From a bacterium 336/3 (GTDB taxonomy: Bacteria > Bacteroidota > Bacteroidia > Cytophagales > Thermonemataceae), in assembly GCA_001281695.1 (NCBI GenBank), contig LJIE01000001.1:130107-194106 (forward strand): DNA of 64,000 bases. Direction: 5' to 3'. Positions 20,853 through 29,292 of this stretch are shown piece by piece. The number at the start of each line of letters is the position of its first letter. Position 1 is the stretch's first letter. A program made the position numbers and the translations under genes. Under the pieces are notes generated by a model. The model was given only the letters and a program-made list of their open reading frames with translations. It had not been told where the DNA came from and made no database searches.

Positions 20853-21536
20853 ATGAATGATACAACACAACATCTTTTTCTTGCACAACAAAAGGCAAAA
20901 GAATTATTTAAAACCATTGAAGACAGAGGATTAATCGTTTCTGGCAAATCAGAAAAGCAACTTTGTGATGAAATTGTACAAATTGCAAAAGATGACTTTG
21001 GCACAGAAACGCATTGGGGTAAAAAGATTGTAAGAACAGGTATCAATACGCTACAACCTTATAGCTCAAATCCTTCAGACTTAATTATTCAAGATGATGA
21101 TATTCTTTTCTTTGATTTCCACCCTGTTTTTGAAAATTGGGAAGCTGATTTAGGCAGAACTTATGTTTTAGGTAATAATCCTTTAAAACACAAAATCAAA
21201 GAAGATATAGAGGCTGCTTGGTATGAAGGAAATAACTGGTATTTTAAACAGTCCAAGCTTACAGGTGCAGAATTTTTCCATTATGCCACAGATTTGGCAA
21301 AACGTTATGGGTATGAATTTGGAAATGCTATTGCAGGACATATTATAGGCTATTATCCACACGAACAACCTGATGACCCCAATGATTTATGTTTAGATGT
21401 ACATCCCGATAATCATAATGATATACTTCAATTGGATAAGTATGGAAATAAAAGGCATTGGATTCTCGAATTGCATTTTGTAGATAGGAAAAATAAAATA
21501 GGTGCATTTTTTGAAGAATTATTAACACCAGAATAA
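20853..21536 (+). CDS. M24 family metallopeptidase (Xaa-Pro aminopeptidase-like)
   Basis: The 227-residue protein is a single pita-bread domain with all five metal ligands of the M24 family in order and with the correct 11-residue spacing of the first pair: Asp88, Asp99, His163 (AGHIIG), Glu206 (LELHF) and Glu221. It lacks the N-terminal domain of full-length prolidases, as do methionine aminopeptidases, but the sequence around the sites differs from MetAP. It probably acts as a small cytoplasmic aminopeptidase. No signal peptide is present. It is monocistronic. Confidence 0.82.
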   Translation: MNDTTQHLFLAQQKAKELFKTIEDRGLIVSGKSEKQLCDEIVQIAKDDFGTETHWGKKIVRTGINTLQPYSSNPSDLIIQDDDILFFDFHPVFENWEADLGRTYVLGNNPLKHKIKEDIEAAWYEGNNWYFKQSKLTGAEFFHYATDLAKRYGYEFGNAIAGHIIGYYPHEQPDDPNDLCLDVHPDNHNDILQLDKYGNKRHWILELHFVDRKNKIGAFFEELLTPE

Positions 21537-21545
21537 AATAACATT

Positions 21546-21582
21546 TGCTTTGTTCAAGTTAGAATCAAATTTGAACAAAGCA
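21546..21582. other. stem-loop between convergent genes
   Basis: GCTTTGTTCAA (21547-21557) and TTGAACAAAGC (21571-21581) form a perfect 11-base-pair stem with a 13-base loop between the M24 peptidase gene and the converging patatin gene. There is no clear T-run on either side, so it may be a weak terminator or an RNA 3'-end stabiliser. Confidence 0.5.
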
Positions 21583-21640
21583 GTTAAATACTAACAAATT
21601 GATTTAGGTATTGAATCTTAGCCTTTTTTGTTGTGTAATT

Positions 21641-22654
21641 TTATAAAAATATTTCTCTGAGATTGCAAGTAGATTCTACACCTATTTTATCAAAATTTTG
21701 GTCGAGCCATTCGTCTGCCGCTTGTCTGCCATAGCTTCTCAAACGTAACAAAAACTTCCAATCTGCATTCAATTTACTCGAAATACTCATTTCACTCATG
21801 AGTTCTTCAGGATTAATGTGATGAATATTTAGTTTACGTGATTTCCCGTCCAAATCTAAACCCAATTGTAAGAGCCTCTGTACCAAGTTTACACGTCTCA
21901 TCTCATGCATCAAACTTGTGTTGAAACTCAGGGTATTGATACGATCTCTAATCTCATCCGCACTTCTTGGCAACTCTTTAATTTTGATAGGATTAATTTG
22001 TATGAGTAAGATATCGGCGGTAGCAGTGTCATTAATTAATGGAAAAATAGGAGGATTGCCCATATAACCACCATCCCAGTAATGTTCCCCATCTATTTCC
22101 ACAGCCTTAAACAAGAATGGCAAGCAAGCTGATGCCATAACTGCTTTCAAACTAATTTCTTCTCCTGAAAATATTTTTGCTCTGCCTGTACAAACATTAG
22201 TAGCACATACAAAAAGTTTACAACCTTTGTAAGATTTTAATTCATCAAAATCTACCAAACTTTCCAATAAGCTTTCTAAAGGATTGTAATCCAACGGATT
22301 AAATTGATATGGAGAAAAAAGCATGGTATAAAAATCCAGCATTTGATATACAGGAGAGTAGTCTAATTTTCCTCCATCTCCAAATGTTTTTTCCAAGAGA
22401 CTTGGTTGTATGAGAGAAAAACGTTGTTCATCTGCAATTTTCTTCCAAAACTTATACAATAAGTCTATTGCTCCTTTTCTGCCGTTTTGCATCATACCAT
22501 ACGATACAATCGTAGCATTCATTGCTCCAGCACTTGTTCCACACAAACCATCTATTTGGATGCGTTCATCTTCTAGTAATCTTTCCAAAACACCCCAAGT
22601 AAAAGCTCCATGTGAGCCACCACCCTGTAATGCCAAATCTAAAGTTTTCACCAT
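21641..22654 (-). CDS. patatin-like phospholipase (RssA/YchK type)
   Basis: The 337-residue soluble patatin-family enzyme has an oxyanion loop LALQGGGSHGAF at the N-terminus, nucleophile Ser41 in GLCGTSAGAMNA, and dyad Asp194 in YWDGGYMGNP. A C-terminal extension (about residues 215-337) is helical with RLRSYGRQAADEWLD. It is expected to hydrolyse phospholipid or acyl-CoA esters in the cytoplasm. No signal peptide or membrane helix is visible, in contrast to the large patatin at 8218-10578. It lies downstream of scpB on the same strand, about 60 bases apart. Confidence 0.9.
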   Translation of the reverse strand: MVKTLDLALQGGGSHGAFTWGVLERLLEDERIQIDGLCGTSAGAMNATIVSYGMMQNGRKGAIDLLYKFWKKIADEQRFSLIQPSLLEKTFGDGGKLDYSPVYQMLDFYTMLFSPYQFNPLDYNPLESLLESLVDFDELKSYKGCKLFVCATNVCTGRAKIFSGEEISLKAVMASACLPFLFKAVEIDGEHYWDGGYMGNPPIFPLINDTATADILLIQINPIKIKELPRSADEIRDRINTLSFNTSLMHEMRRVNLVQRLLQLGLDLDGKSRKLNIHHINPEELMSEMSISSKLNADWKFLLRLRSYGRQAADEWLDQNFDKIGVESTCNLREIFL

Positions 22655-22714
22655 GGCTGATTGATTGCGTATTTATATCAAAAATATAACTTTGCAGAAA
22701 TTTTATCCACAAAG

Positions 22715-23275
22715 TTATTCGTTTACATCCCCAATAGCATTCTCATCAGGAGTAATGTCTTTGGGTTGTGGTAAATCTTTTAAACTACTAATACCAAAAT
22801 AATCCATAAACTTATCGCTTGTGCCATATAACAAGGGTCTTCCTACTGTATCTGATTTTCCTCTAAGTACTAAAAGTTCTTTCTCTAAAAGTTTTTGGAT
22901 AGCATAATCGCTATTGACACCACGTATTTGTTCTATTTCAGTTTTCGTAACAGGCTGTTTGTAGGCTACTATAGCTAATGTTTCTAAAGCTGCATTAGAC
23001 AATCGTTTTTTAGAACGTTGTTTAAGTAAAATTCCTATACTAGCCTGATAGGCTGGTTTTGTCAGAAACTGATATCCACCAGCCATTGCATAAATCTGAA
23101 AAGAATAGATATCCTCTTCGTATTTTTTTTGAAGTTTTTCTATTGCTTCTATAATATTTTCTTCTGGTATTTCGGCTTCAAACATTTCGATGAGGCAGTT
23201 CCGTATATCTATTAGCTTGATAGGTTCTGTCGCAACAAAAATAAGGGCTTCAATATGATTCTGAAGAAAATCCAT
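22715..23275 (-). CDS. scpB: segregation and condensation protein B
   Basis: The 186-residue protein has the two winged-helix domains of ScpB: HIEALIFVATEPIKLIDI at the N-terminus and the diagnostic LSNAALETLAIVAYKQPVTKTEIEQIRGVNSDYAIQ region near residue 95, followed by GRPLLYGTSDKFMDYFGI. It forms the Smc-ScpA-ScpB complex that organises the chromosome. scpA is not adjacent. The DksA-like gene ends two bases upstream of its start, so the two are co-transcribed. Confidence 0.95.
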   Translation of the reverse strand: MDFLQNHIEALIFVATEPIKLIDIRNCLIEMFEAEIPEENIIEAIEKLQKKYEEDIYSFQIYAMAGGYQFLTKPAYQASIGILLKQRSKKRLSNAALETLAIVAYKQPVTKTEIEQIRGVNSDYAIQKLLEKELLVLRGKSDTVGRPLLYGTSDKFMDYFGISSLKDLPQPKDITPDENAIGDVNE

Positions 23276-23277
23276 TA

Positions 23278-23676
23278 TTACTTTTTACTCATTTTTGCTT
23301 CTATAGAGTGCTGTGTATGAGGCACTATCATCAAGCGTTCTTTAGGAATCAGCTTGCCCGTATCAATACAAAGCCCGTAAGTACCATTCTTAATACGAAT
23401 GAGAGCCAACTCCAATTGCTGAATAAACTTTTGTTGTCTTGCTGCAAGTTGTGTTACATTCTCTTTTTCCAAAGTATCAGAACCATCTTCCATAAGCTTG
23501 GAATTACTAGCTGTAGAGTCTGTACCAGGATCATTTTTCTTGGTCAAAGTCTCTTTCAAATCAGTTAGTTCTTGCTTAGCTTGCTCCAATTTTTTCTGGA
23601 TTAGCTCTTCAAATTCTTTCAACTCTTCTTCCGAATAGCGTGTTTTTTCGGTTGTATCTGTTGTCTTTTTGTTCAT
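23278..23676 (-). CDS. TraR/DksA-family protein with reduced zinc finger
   Basis: The 132-residue protein has an N-terminal coiled coil (EELKEFEELIQKKLEQAKQ) and a C-terminal DksA-type segment (RIKNGTYGLCIDTGKLIPKERL). Only one of the four zinc cysteines remains (GLC-IDT); the second pair is replaced in PHTQHS. This CxxTGK form is common in Bacteroidota. DksA proteins enter the RNA polymerase secondary channel and modulate transcription with ppGpp. Whether this variant does so is unproven. The ATG at 23676 is used in preference to an upstream TTG. Confidence 0.85.
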   Translation of the reverse strand: MNKKTTDTTEKTRYSEEELKEFEELIQKKLEQAKQELTDLKETLTKKNDPGTDSTASNSKLMEDGSDTLEKENVTQLAARQQKFIQQLELALIRIKNGTYGLCIDTGKLIPKERLMIVPHTQHSIEAKMSKK

Positions 23677-23700
23677 ATTGAGCAAACTTTAATTTTTGTG

Positions 23701-23708
23701 CAAATTTA
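23701..23708 (-). promoter_or_regulatory. candidate -7 promoter box for the dksA-like/scpB operon
   Basis: On the minus strand the octamer TAAATTTG, identical to the box before aspS, matches TAnnTTTG and lies 24 bases before the ATG at 23676. No convincing -33 element is visible. Confidence 0.35.
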
Positions 23709-23779
23709 AGTATTCCTTAGCAGAAAAATAAGCATTGTTTTAAGATTTTTTATTATTTTGCCAAAAACAACCTAAAGTT

Positions 23780-24088
23780 ATGGCAAAGAAGGTACAAAAT
23801 GAGCCTATAGACGTAGAACTGTCTGAAGATGTGGCTCAAGGTATTTATTCAAATTTAGTAATGATTTCACATTCACCCAGTGAATTTGTGATGGATTTTA
23901 TTAGTATGCTCCCTGGAATGCCTAAGGCAAAAGTACGCTCACGCATTATCCTTACTCCTGAACATGCAAGAGGTTTGCTGGCTGCTCTCAAAGAAAATCT
24001 TGATATTTATGAAGAAAGTTTTGGAAAAATTACAAGAGGTAATGATAATTTAACACTTCCTTTTGGTGGTAAAATGGGAGAAGCTTAA
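23780..24088 (+). CDS. DUF3467 domain-containing protein
   Basis: The 102-residue protein is typical DUF3467: ELSEDVAQGIYSNLVMISHSPSEFVMDF followed by KAKVRSRIILTPEHARGLLAAL and a short acidic C-terminus. The family is widespread in Bacteroidota, is one domain long and has no established biochemical role known to me; the compact beta-hairpin plus helix suggests a protein-binding module. The next gene starts 12 bases downstream in the same direction, so the two are expected to be co-expressed. Confidence 0.9.
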   Translation: MAKKVQNEPIDVELSEDVAQGIYSNLVMISHSPSEFVMDFISMLPGMPKAKVRSRIILTPEHARGLLAALKENLDIYEESFGKITRGNDNLTLPFGGKMGEA

Positions 24089-24100
24089 TCTCAACATTTT

Positions 24101-25132
24101 ATGATTGAAATTTCCAAAAAAAAACCATCTTACTTAATTTCCAAAGAATTAAAGCAATACTTGCAAAAATATGGCAGGAATACGCATCTGCCTGTTTCTT
24201 ATGATGATTTGCTTAGATATTCAGATGCTTTTCCTGTTATAGACAAAAAAGGCAAAGATACTCTTTGGAACTCAGTTATTTATTCACAATCAATGATGCA
24301 AGAGCTTGATACGGCTCTTACTCTGGTATATGCTTTACTAAAAACAGATGGTGATACCTCTGTCATGGAGCATTTGCATGTAGATAGAATAGATTATTGT
24401 GTTTTTGGAAATTCTAATCCTTTTCGTATCCGAATTATCAATCATTTTAATGATAATTACGATTATTTTTACATCAAAAGAGCTGATGCTTCTCGTATTT
24501 ATGGTTTGGAGTTAGAGCATTTATTATCTCCTAATCGTATCAATTTTATTGTTCATAAAGAAACCCTTATAGAAGAACACATTGCTGGCATTCCTGGTGA
24601 TGCTTTTATCCAGAATTATCTTAAACGTCCAGAGCTCAATCAAGTTCGTATTGCCAAAGAATTTGTAAAATTTAATGAACGTTGTTTTATTAGGCTTCTA
24701 GGCGATATGCGTTCCTATAATTATGTGATAGATATCACACCAGATTTTGATAATGAGCAATATAGAGTAAGAGCCATAGACTTTGACCAACAATCGTTTG
24801 AAGGTAAACGAAAAATGTATTTACCTCAATATTTCAAGGAAAATAACCCCATTGTAGATTTGTGTGTGAAGCATGTCAATTTAGAAACTGCCAAACAATA
24901 CCAACAAGAAGAAAGGACTCTCATGGCTCGTAGGCTCAAATCGGCTCGTTATCGAGTGAAAGATTTGATTGATACCATGCGAAAAGATACGATTTCCACA
25001 CCTGAAAAAGAAAATCAGCTAAAAAAAGAATTAGCTGATTTCCATAAAAATAATGACTTTTTGAAATGTAAAAATATGGGAGATATTGTCCGAATGCACT
25101 TAAAAGTTATTCTTACCAAAGCCAAACGTTAG
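24101..25132 (+). CDS. uncharacterised protein with kinase-like motif order
   Basis: A 343-residue cytoplasmic protein that I do not recognise as a named family. In order it shows a lysine in a beta strand (FYIKRAD, Lys126), acidic residues in the following helix (Glu137/Glu139), a hinge-like EEHIAGIPG (158-166), LLGDMRSYN (200-207) resembling an HGD-x4-N catalytic loop, and AIDFD (225-229) resembling a metal-binding DFD. These are the landmarks of HipA/APH-type kinases. The C-terminal third is charged and helical. It is probably in an operon with DUF3467 and overlaps the converging metallophosphatase gene by four bases. The kinase assignment is inference; existence of the gene is not in doubt. 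Confidence 0.8.
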   Translation: MIEISKKKPSYLISKELKQYLQKYGRNTHLPVSYDDLLRYSDAFPVIDKKGKDTLWNSVIYSQSMMQELDTALTLVYALLKTDGDTSVMEHLHVDRIDYCVFGNSNPFRIRIINHFNDNYDYFYIKRADASRIYGLELEHLLSPNRINFIVHKETLIEEHIAGIPGDAFIQNYLKRPELNQVRIAKEFVKFNERCFIRLLGDMRSYNYVIDITPDFDNEQYRVRAIDFDQQSFEGKRKMYLPQYFKENNPIVDLCVKHVNLETAKQYQQEERTLMARRLKSARYRVKDLIDTMRKDTISTPEKENQLKKELADFHKNNDFLKCKNMGDIVRMHLKVILTKAKR

Positions 25133-26070
25133 AATTTATTAAATTCCTCTCCGATAATCATTGAACTTGTTGTTTGTGGTGTAGATTTAACTTTCCCTTT
25201 TTCAAATACAAAATCTACTCTACCCAAACGAATACCAGCCCAACCCACCTGATTGATGATTGTTTTATGCCCTGATTTTGAAACTATTTCATCGGGTTTA
25301 TCTAAAAAAGTATGGGTATGCCCACCCAAAATAACATCTATACCTTCTACCTTTTGTGCCAAAGTAGAATCTGATATTCTATTGGGGTCTTCTTCGTATT
25401 TATACCCTAAGTGAGAAACACAAACAATGAGGTTACATTTTTGAGCTTTGAGTGTCTGCACCATTTCCTTAGCAACTCCAATAGAGTCTATGTGTTTTAT
25501 TCCTCCAAAATGTTTATCTAAAACAAGCCCTTTTAATTCTATTCCTAAACCAAAAACACCTATTTTAACTCCTTGTTTTTCAAATATTTTATAAGGCTGG
25601 AAAACTGTTTTTAGATTATTTTCTTGAGAAAAATCATAATTGGCTATCAAATAAGGAAATTTTGCAAAAGGAAGCATTTTTTCCAATCCTGCTATTCCGT
25701 TATCAAAATCATGGTTACCAAGTGTTGCTGCATCATAACCCATTTGACTCATGAGTTTTAATTCCACTTCACCTCCAAAAAAATTGAAATAAGGTGTTCC
25801 CTGAATAATATCTCCTGCGTCCAAAAGCAAAACATTGGATTCTTGCTGACGAATTTGCTTAATAAGACTTGCTCTACGAGCCATTCCTCCCAAACCACCC
25901 CATTTTCTACCATCATTCGGGAATGGTTCAACACGAGAATGCATATCGTTTGTATGCAAAATTGTGAGTTTTACAGGTTCAGGCTTTGCCCAAAGTTCTT
26001 GTGGAGCAAAGGTAATAGCTGCTAGACCTGTTGTTGCTTGTTTTATGAATTTTCGACGAGTGGTGCTCAT
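25129..26070 (-). CDS. Tat-exported metallophosphatase (5'-nucleotidase N-terminal domain)
   Basis: The 313-residue protein starts with a twin-arginine signal (TTRRKFIKQATTGLAAITFAP). It carries the calcineurin-like metal sites of the UshA family: TNDMHSR, DAGDIIQGT, LGNHDFDNG, VSHLGYKYEED and GGHTHTF. It is expected to hydrolyse nucleotides or related phosphoesters outside the cytoplasm. The C-terminal substrate domain of full 5'-nucleotidases is absent. In Bacteroidota that domain is often a separate neighbouring gene, but none is present here. It converges on and overlaps the preceding gene by four bases. Confidence 0.9.
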   Translation of the reverse strand: MSTTRRKFIKQATTGLAAITFAPQELWAKPEPVKLTILHTNDMHSRVEPFPNDGRKWGGLGGMARRASLIKQIRQQESNVLLLDAGDIIQGTPYFNFFGGEVELKLMSQMGYDAATLGNHDFDNGIAGLEKMLPFAKFPYLIANYDFSQENNLKTVFQPYKIFEKQGVKIGVFGLGIELKGLVLDKHFGGIKHIDSIGVAKEMVQTLKAQKCNLIVCVSHLGYKYEEDPNRISDSTLAQKVEGIDVILGGHTHTFLDKPDEIVSKSGHKTIINQVGWAGIRLGRVDFVFEKGKVKSTPQTTSSMIIGEEFNKF

Positions 26071-26148
26071 AAAGATATTTTTGCGATTCTACAATTTTTT
26101 TCATAAAAAAGCAAAGTGAAGTTTTCTTAATAATTTAAAAATGAGGCT

Positions 26149-26601
26149 TTAGCTTCTTAATTTAGAAAAAAAAATTTTAAGTAATTCCTCACATTCTTCT
26201 GCCATTACACCACTTATGGTTTGTGTTTTAGGGTGTAAAACATTTTGTTCCAATCGAGAAAAGCCTCTTGCAGTGTCTTTAGCCCCAAAAACTATTTTTG
26301 AAATTTGAGACCAAGCCAAAGCTCCAGCACACATTACGCAAGGCTCAAGTGTTACATATAAAGTGCAGTTTGTCAAATACTTACTTCCTAAATATTCTGA
26401 AGCAGCTGTAATAGCCAAAATTTCAGCATGTGCAGTTACATCTTTTAATCTTTCTGTTTGATTATATGCCTTAGCTATTACTTTATTTTGAGCTACAATC
26501 ACAGCTCCAACAGGAATTTCATTCTCTTCGTATGCTTGTAGAGCCAGACTATAAGCCAAATTCATCCATTTATAATCAGCATCAAGGCTTTTTAGGCTCA
26601 T
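26149..26601 (-). CDS. tadA: tRNA adenosine(34) deaminase TadA
   Basis: The 150-residue deaminase has zinc ligands His58 and catalytic Glu60 in TAHAEILAI and Cys88/Cys91 in LEPCVMCAGAL. It has the TadA helix FGAKDTARGF and length, which separates it from cytidine and guanine deaminases. It converts A34 to inosine in tRNA-Arg(ACG). Its start overlaps the upstream gene by 20 bases, so the two are transcribed together. Confidence 0.93.
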   Translation of the reverse strand: MSLKSLDADYKWMNLAYSLALQAYEENEIPVGAVIVAQNKVIAKAYNQTERLKDVTAHAEILAITAASEYLGSKYLTNCTLYVTLEPCVMCAGALAWSQISKIVFGAKDTARGFSRLEQNVLHPKTQTISGVMAEECEELLKIFFSKLRS

Positions 26602-27196
26602 TCAATTTTAGGTTTTTAATTTTAATAGTTTGCATAATTTGAGGAACAATCATACCCCATTCTTGCTGATATTTTCGTGGGCAATTAAAATTAATGACAA
26701 CTACTTTATTTTCTACTACTGTGTACATCATGTAGTTATATTTAGAAATAGCATTTTTTCGTCCTAAAGCATTTGCTTTTTCATCATCATCAGCTACAAT
26801 CCCTATGAACTCCAAAACAGCATATTTTCTTTTATTGATAGTTATCACTTCTTCTTTCAGAAACTCTACTTTTGTATAATTAGCCCTCAGACTACCTTTG
26901 AATAAATCTTTTAAGATGGCTATGTCCTGAGGTTGCCAGTATGTATTTGTAATATTTACACCCAAATCTACTTCTCCTGAGCTATTTGTATACATAGCTG
27001 TTGGTTTTTTAGGAGTAAAGTATTTTTTGGCAAGCATCTCATCATTCATCAATACAAAATCTTTGGGCATTGATATGGAGATACCAGGTGTTAGTTGCAC
27101 TTTGGAGAGTTTTATATTTTGCCCTAAAACTTGTGTATATATACCTGAAAAACAAACTATTATCAATAAAACAAATCTCATCATTATATTTTTCAT
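26582..27196 (-). CDS. secreted protein of unknown function (PsbP/Mog1-like pattern)
   Basis: The 204-residue protein has a signal peptide (MRFVLLIIVCFSGIYTQVLGQ after a short lead). The mature part is about 175 residues of alternating strands: GISISMPKDFVLM near the start and VVVINFNCPRKYQQEWGMIVPQIM near the end. That order resembles small PsbP/DUF1795-type alpha-beta sandwich proteins, but this is a pattern guess. No enzymatic motif is visible. It follows the PD40/OmpA gene with a single base between them and overlaps tadA, so it is the middle of a three-gene unit. Confidence 0.7.
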   Translation of the reverse strand: MKNIMMRFVLLIIVCFSGIYTQVLGQNIKLSKVQLTPGISISMPKDFVLMNDEMLAKKYFTPKKPTAMYTNSSGEVDLGVNITNTYWQPQDIAILKDLFKGSLRANYTKVEFLKEEVITINKRKYAVLEFIGIVADDDEKANALGRKNAISKYNYMMYTVVENKVVVINFNCPRKYQQEWGMIVPQIMQTIKIKNLKLNEPKKP

Positions 27197-27197
27197 T

Positions 27198-29171
27198 TTA
27201 AATTACTCTAATTTCTACACGTCTATTAAGTTGTCTTGCTTTTTCTGTATCTTCTGTAGTAAGAGGACGAGTAGAACCAAAAGCTTTATAGTCAATGCGT
27301 TTTTTAGGAACACCTTGCCTTGTTAAATATTCTTTTACAGCAACAACTCTGTTTTTAGAGAGTTTCATCAAGCCTTTTTTATTACCATAGATTTCTGTAT
27401 GCCCTTCCAAACGAATTTTTACATTGGGGTTATCGTTCATCATTTTTACTACTTTGTTCAATTCTGCATACGATTCTGGTAGCAAAAGAGATTCTCCTCT
27501 GGCAAACGAGATAAAGTTCAATCGAATGGCTTGATCTTTTTCAAGAGGAACAAGTAGAAAGTCTTTTTGTAATTCAGTATAATCTTTTAATTCAGAAGCA
27601 TCTACAATTTCTTCTCTTGGAAAAAAGCCTTTTGCTTCTGCTGTAATCAAGTATTTTTTACCTAAATTCAGTTTAGTGGTGTAATTACCCTGTTCAGTTT
27701 TAAGGGTAGTTGGTGTTTTAAGACTTGCTTCTTCAATGATTAAATTGGCAGAAATAGGTTCATTATTTTTAGCATTTAACGTTTTACCACTTAAAACTAA
27801 AATTGGCTCAAGCATTCGTACTTTATAAATATCTCCTCTTGAGCTGTAATAACCAAAAAAACCTTGTTTAGAAAAATAAATATCCATACCATTGGTATTG
27901 ATACTTGAACCTAAATTTTCAGGTTCTGACCAGTTTGTCCAAGTATCATCTAGTCTTTTTGAGACAAAAATGTCAAAATCCCCAAAACCAGAAAAACCAG
28001 TAGATGAGAAATAGAGTGTTTTGCCATCTTCATCAAGCCAAGGAGTGGCTTCTTCTCCCGCTGAGTTAATCACTTTACCCATATTCACAGGCTTTGAAAA
28101 TGTATTTTCTGTTTTTCTAAATGAAACATATAAGTCATTACCTCCCTGTGTTTTATCATCGATGATAGACATTACTAATGCCTTACCATCTTTTGAAAGC
28201 CAAAATTCTGAAAAATCACTTTTGTTGACAAAATCCTCAATATTAAGAGGTTCTGGTTTTCCCCAATTCCCATCTGATGTTTTTCTCGTAATAGACAAGC
28301 CTTTATCTAATCTTCCGTCAGGCAAATACCTGTTATTCAAGAGCATATAACTCTCATCTGGAGCTATTGTGAAGGCTGCATTATGTTGGCGATTATTGAG
28401 TGGTGAACCCACATTAATAGCTTTTCCAAATGTACCATCATCATTGATATTAGCATACCAAATGTCTTGTTTATAAACTATTTGATTTTTGATGGTATCT
28501 TTTGTGTTTTCAGGGTGATTTAATCTTGTGAAGTACAATCTTTTACCTGAAGGACTCAAAACGGGATTGGCTTCCAAATAAGGTGAATTAACTTCTGAAC
28601 TGAGTGGTTCAGGGTTAAATTTAGTAGCATTTTTTACAATAGTGGGCGAAATTTCAGGAGTATTGTCAGATTCTGAAATTCCTATTGCATCTATCTGATT
28701 TTCACCTACCACTTTGGCCGTATTGAGCGTAACTTTAACAGAAACTACTTTATAAGGTGTTTGAGGTATAGCAATATTCAGTAATCTTCCCTTTGCTACA
28801 AAACCCATAGATGGATTTTTGTAAATCAAGTTGGCTGTTCCTGCTTCATCATAGGCAAATACTTGCGAAATACTACCCGCATTAAAACTTTCTGCAATCA
28901 CAATTTGCTTGATAGCAATAGATTTTTCAAAACCTACATGGATATATTCTTCTCTAATATCATTTTCTGCTTGTGCAGGTGACCATGCAGAAGGACTACT
29001 TTTAAATAAAGGCAATACATTAGGTTTCCCTAAAACTTGTTCTGCTTTATATTGCAACCCATCTCCTTTCTTTTCAGATGAGACTCCTATTACTTTACTT
29101 GCCCACTGAATTTGTGCTAAGCTTGGGAATAAGATGAGGTTTAATATAAAAAGTATTAAGATTTTTCTCAT
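27198..29171 (-). CDS. PD40 beta-propeller / carboxypeptidase-regulatory / OmpA envelope protein
   Basis: The 657-residue protein has a signal peptide (RKILILFILNLILFPSLAQ), an N-terminal discoidin-like domain (about 25-165, KAEQVLGKPN ... EEYIHVGFEKSIAIKQIVI), a PD40/WD40-like propeller (about 195-450, LSPSGKRLYFTR, DEDGKTLYFSSTGFSGFGDFDIF), a carboxypeptidase-regulatory domain (about 455-530) and a C-terminal OmpA domain (LEGHTEIYGN, SKNRVVAVKEYL, NRRVEIRVI) for peptidoglycan binding. PorE-like proteins of type IX secretion share the PD40-CRD-OmpA order, though with TPRs in front. An envelope anchor role is likely; a T9SS link is inference. Confidence 0.85.
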   Translation of the reverse strand: MRKILILFILNLILFPSLAQIQWASKVIGVSSEKKGDGLQYKAEQVLGKPNVLPLFKSSPSAWSPAQAENDIREEYIHVGFEKSIAIKQIVIAESFNAGSISQVFAYDEAGTANLIYKNPSMGFVAKGRLLNIAIPQTPYKVVSVKVTLNTAKVVGENQIDAIGISESDNTPEISPTIVKNATKFNPEPLSSEVNSPYLEANPVLSPSGKRLYFTRLNHPENTKDTIKNQIVYKQDIWYANINDDGTFGKAINVGSPLNNRQHNAAFTIAPDESYMLLNNRYLPDGRLDKGLSITRKTSDGNWGKPEPLNIEDFVNKSDFSEFWLSKDGKALVMSIIDDKTQGGNDLYVSFRKTENTFSKPVNMGKVINSAGEEATPWLDEDGKTLYFSSTGFSGFGDFDIFVSKRLDDTWTNWSEPENLGSSINTNGMDIYFSKQGFFGYYSSRGDIYKVRMLEPILVLSGKTLNAKNNEPISANLIIEEASLKTPTTLKTEQGNYTTKLNLGKKYLITAEAKGFFPREEIVDASELKDYTELQKDFLLVPLEKDQAIRLNFISFARGESLLLPESYAELNKVVKMMNDNPNVKIRLEGHTEIYGNKKGLMKLSKNRVVAVKEYLTRQGVPKKRIDYKAFGSTRPLTTEDTEKARQLNRRVEIRVI

Positions 29172-29292
29172 AATTGTTTATGTTTGAATGGCTAAAATAA
29201 ATCTATTTTTTCAATACAGCCTTAATTTTGTTATCAAAATTATTTTTTATCATTATAAAACGTTCTATTTTGCAGAAAAATTATCTCTCAAA

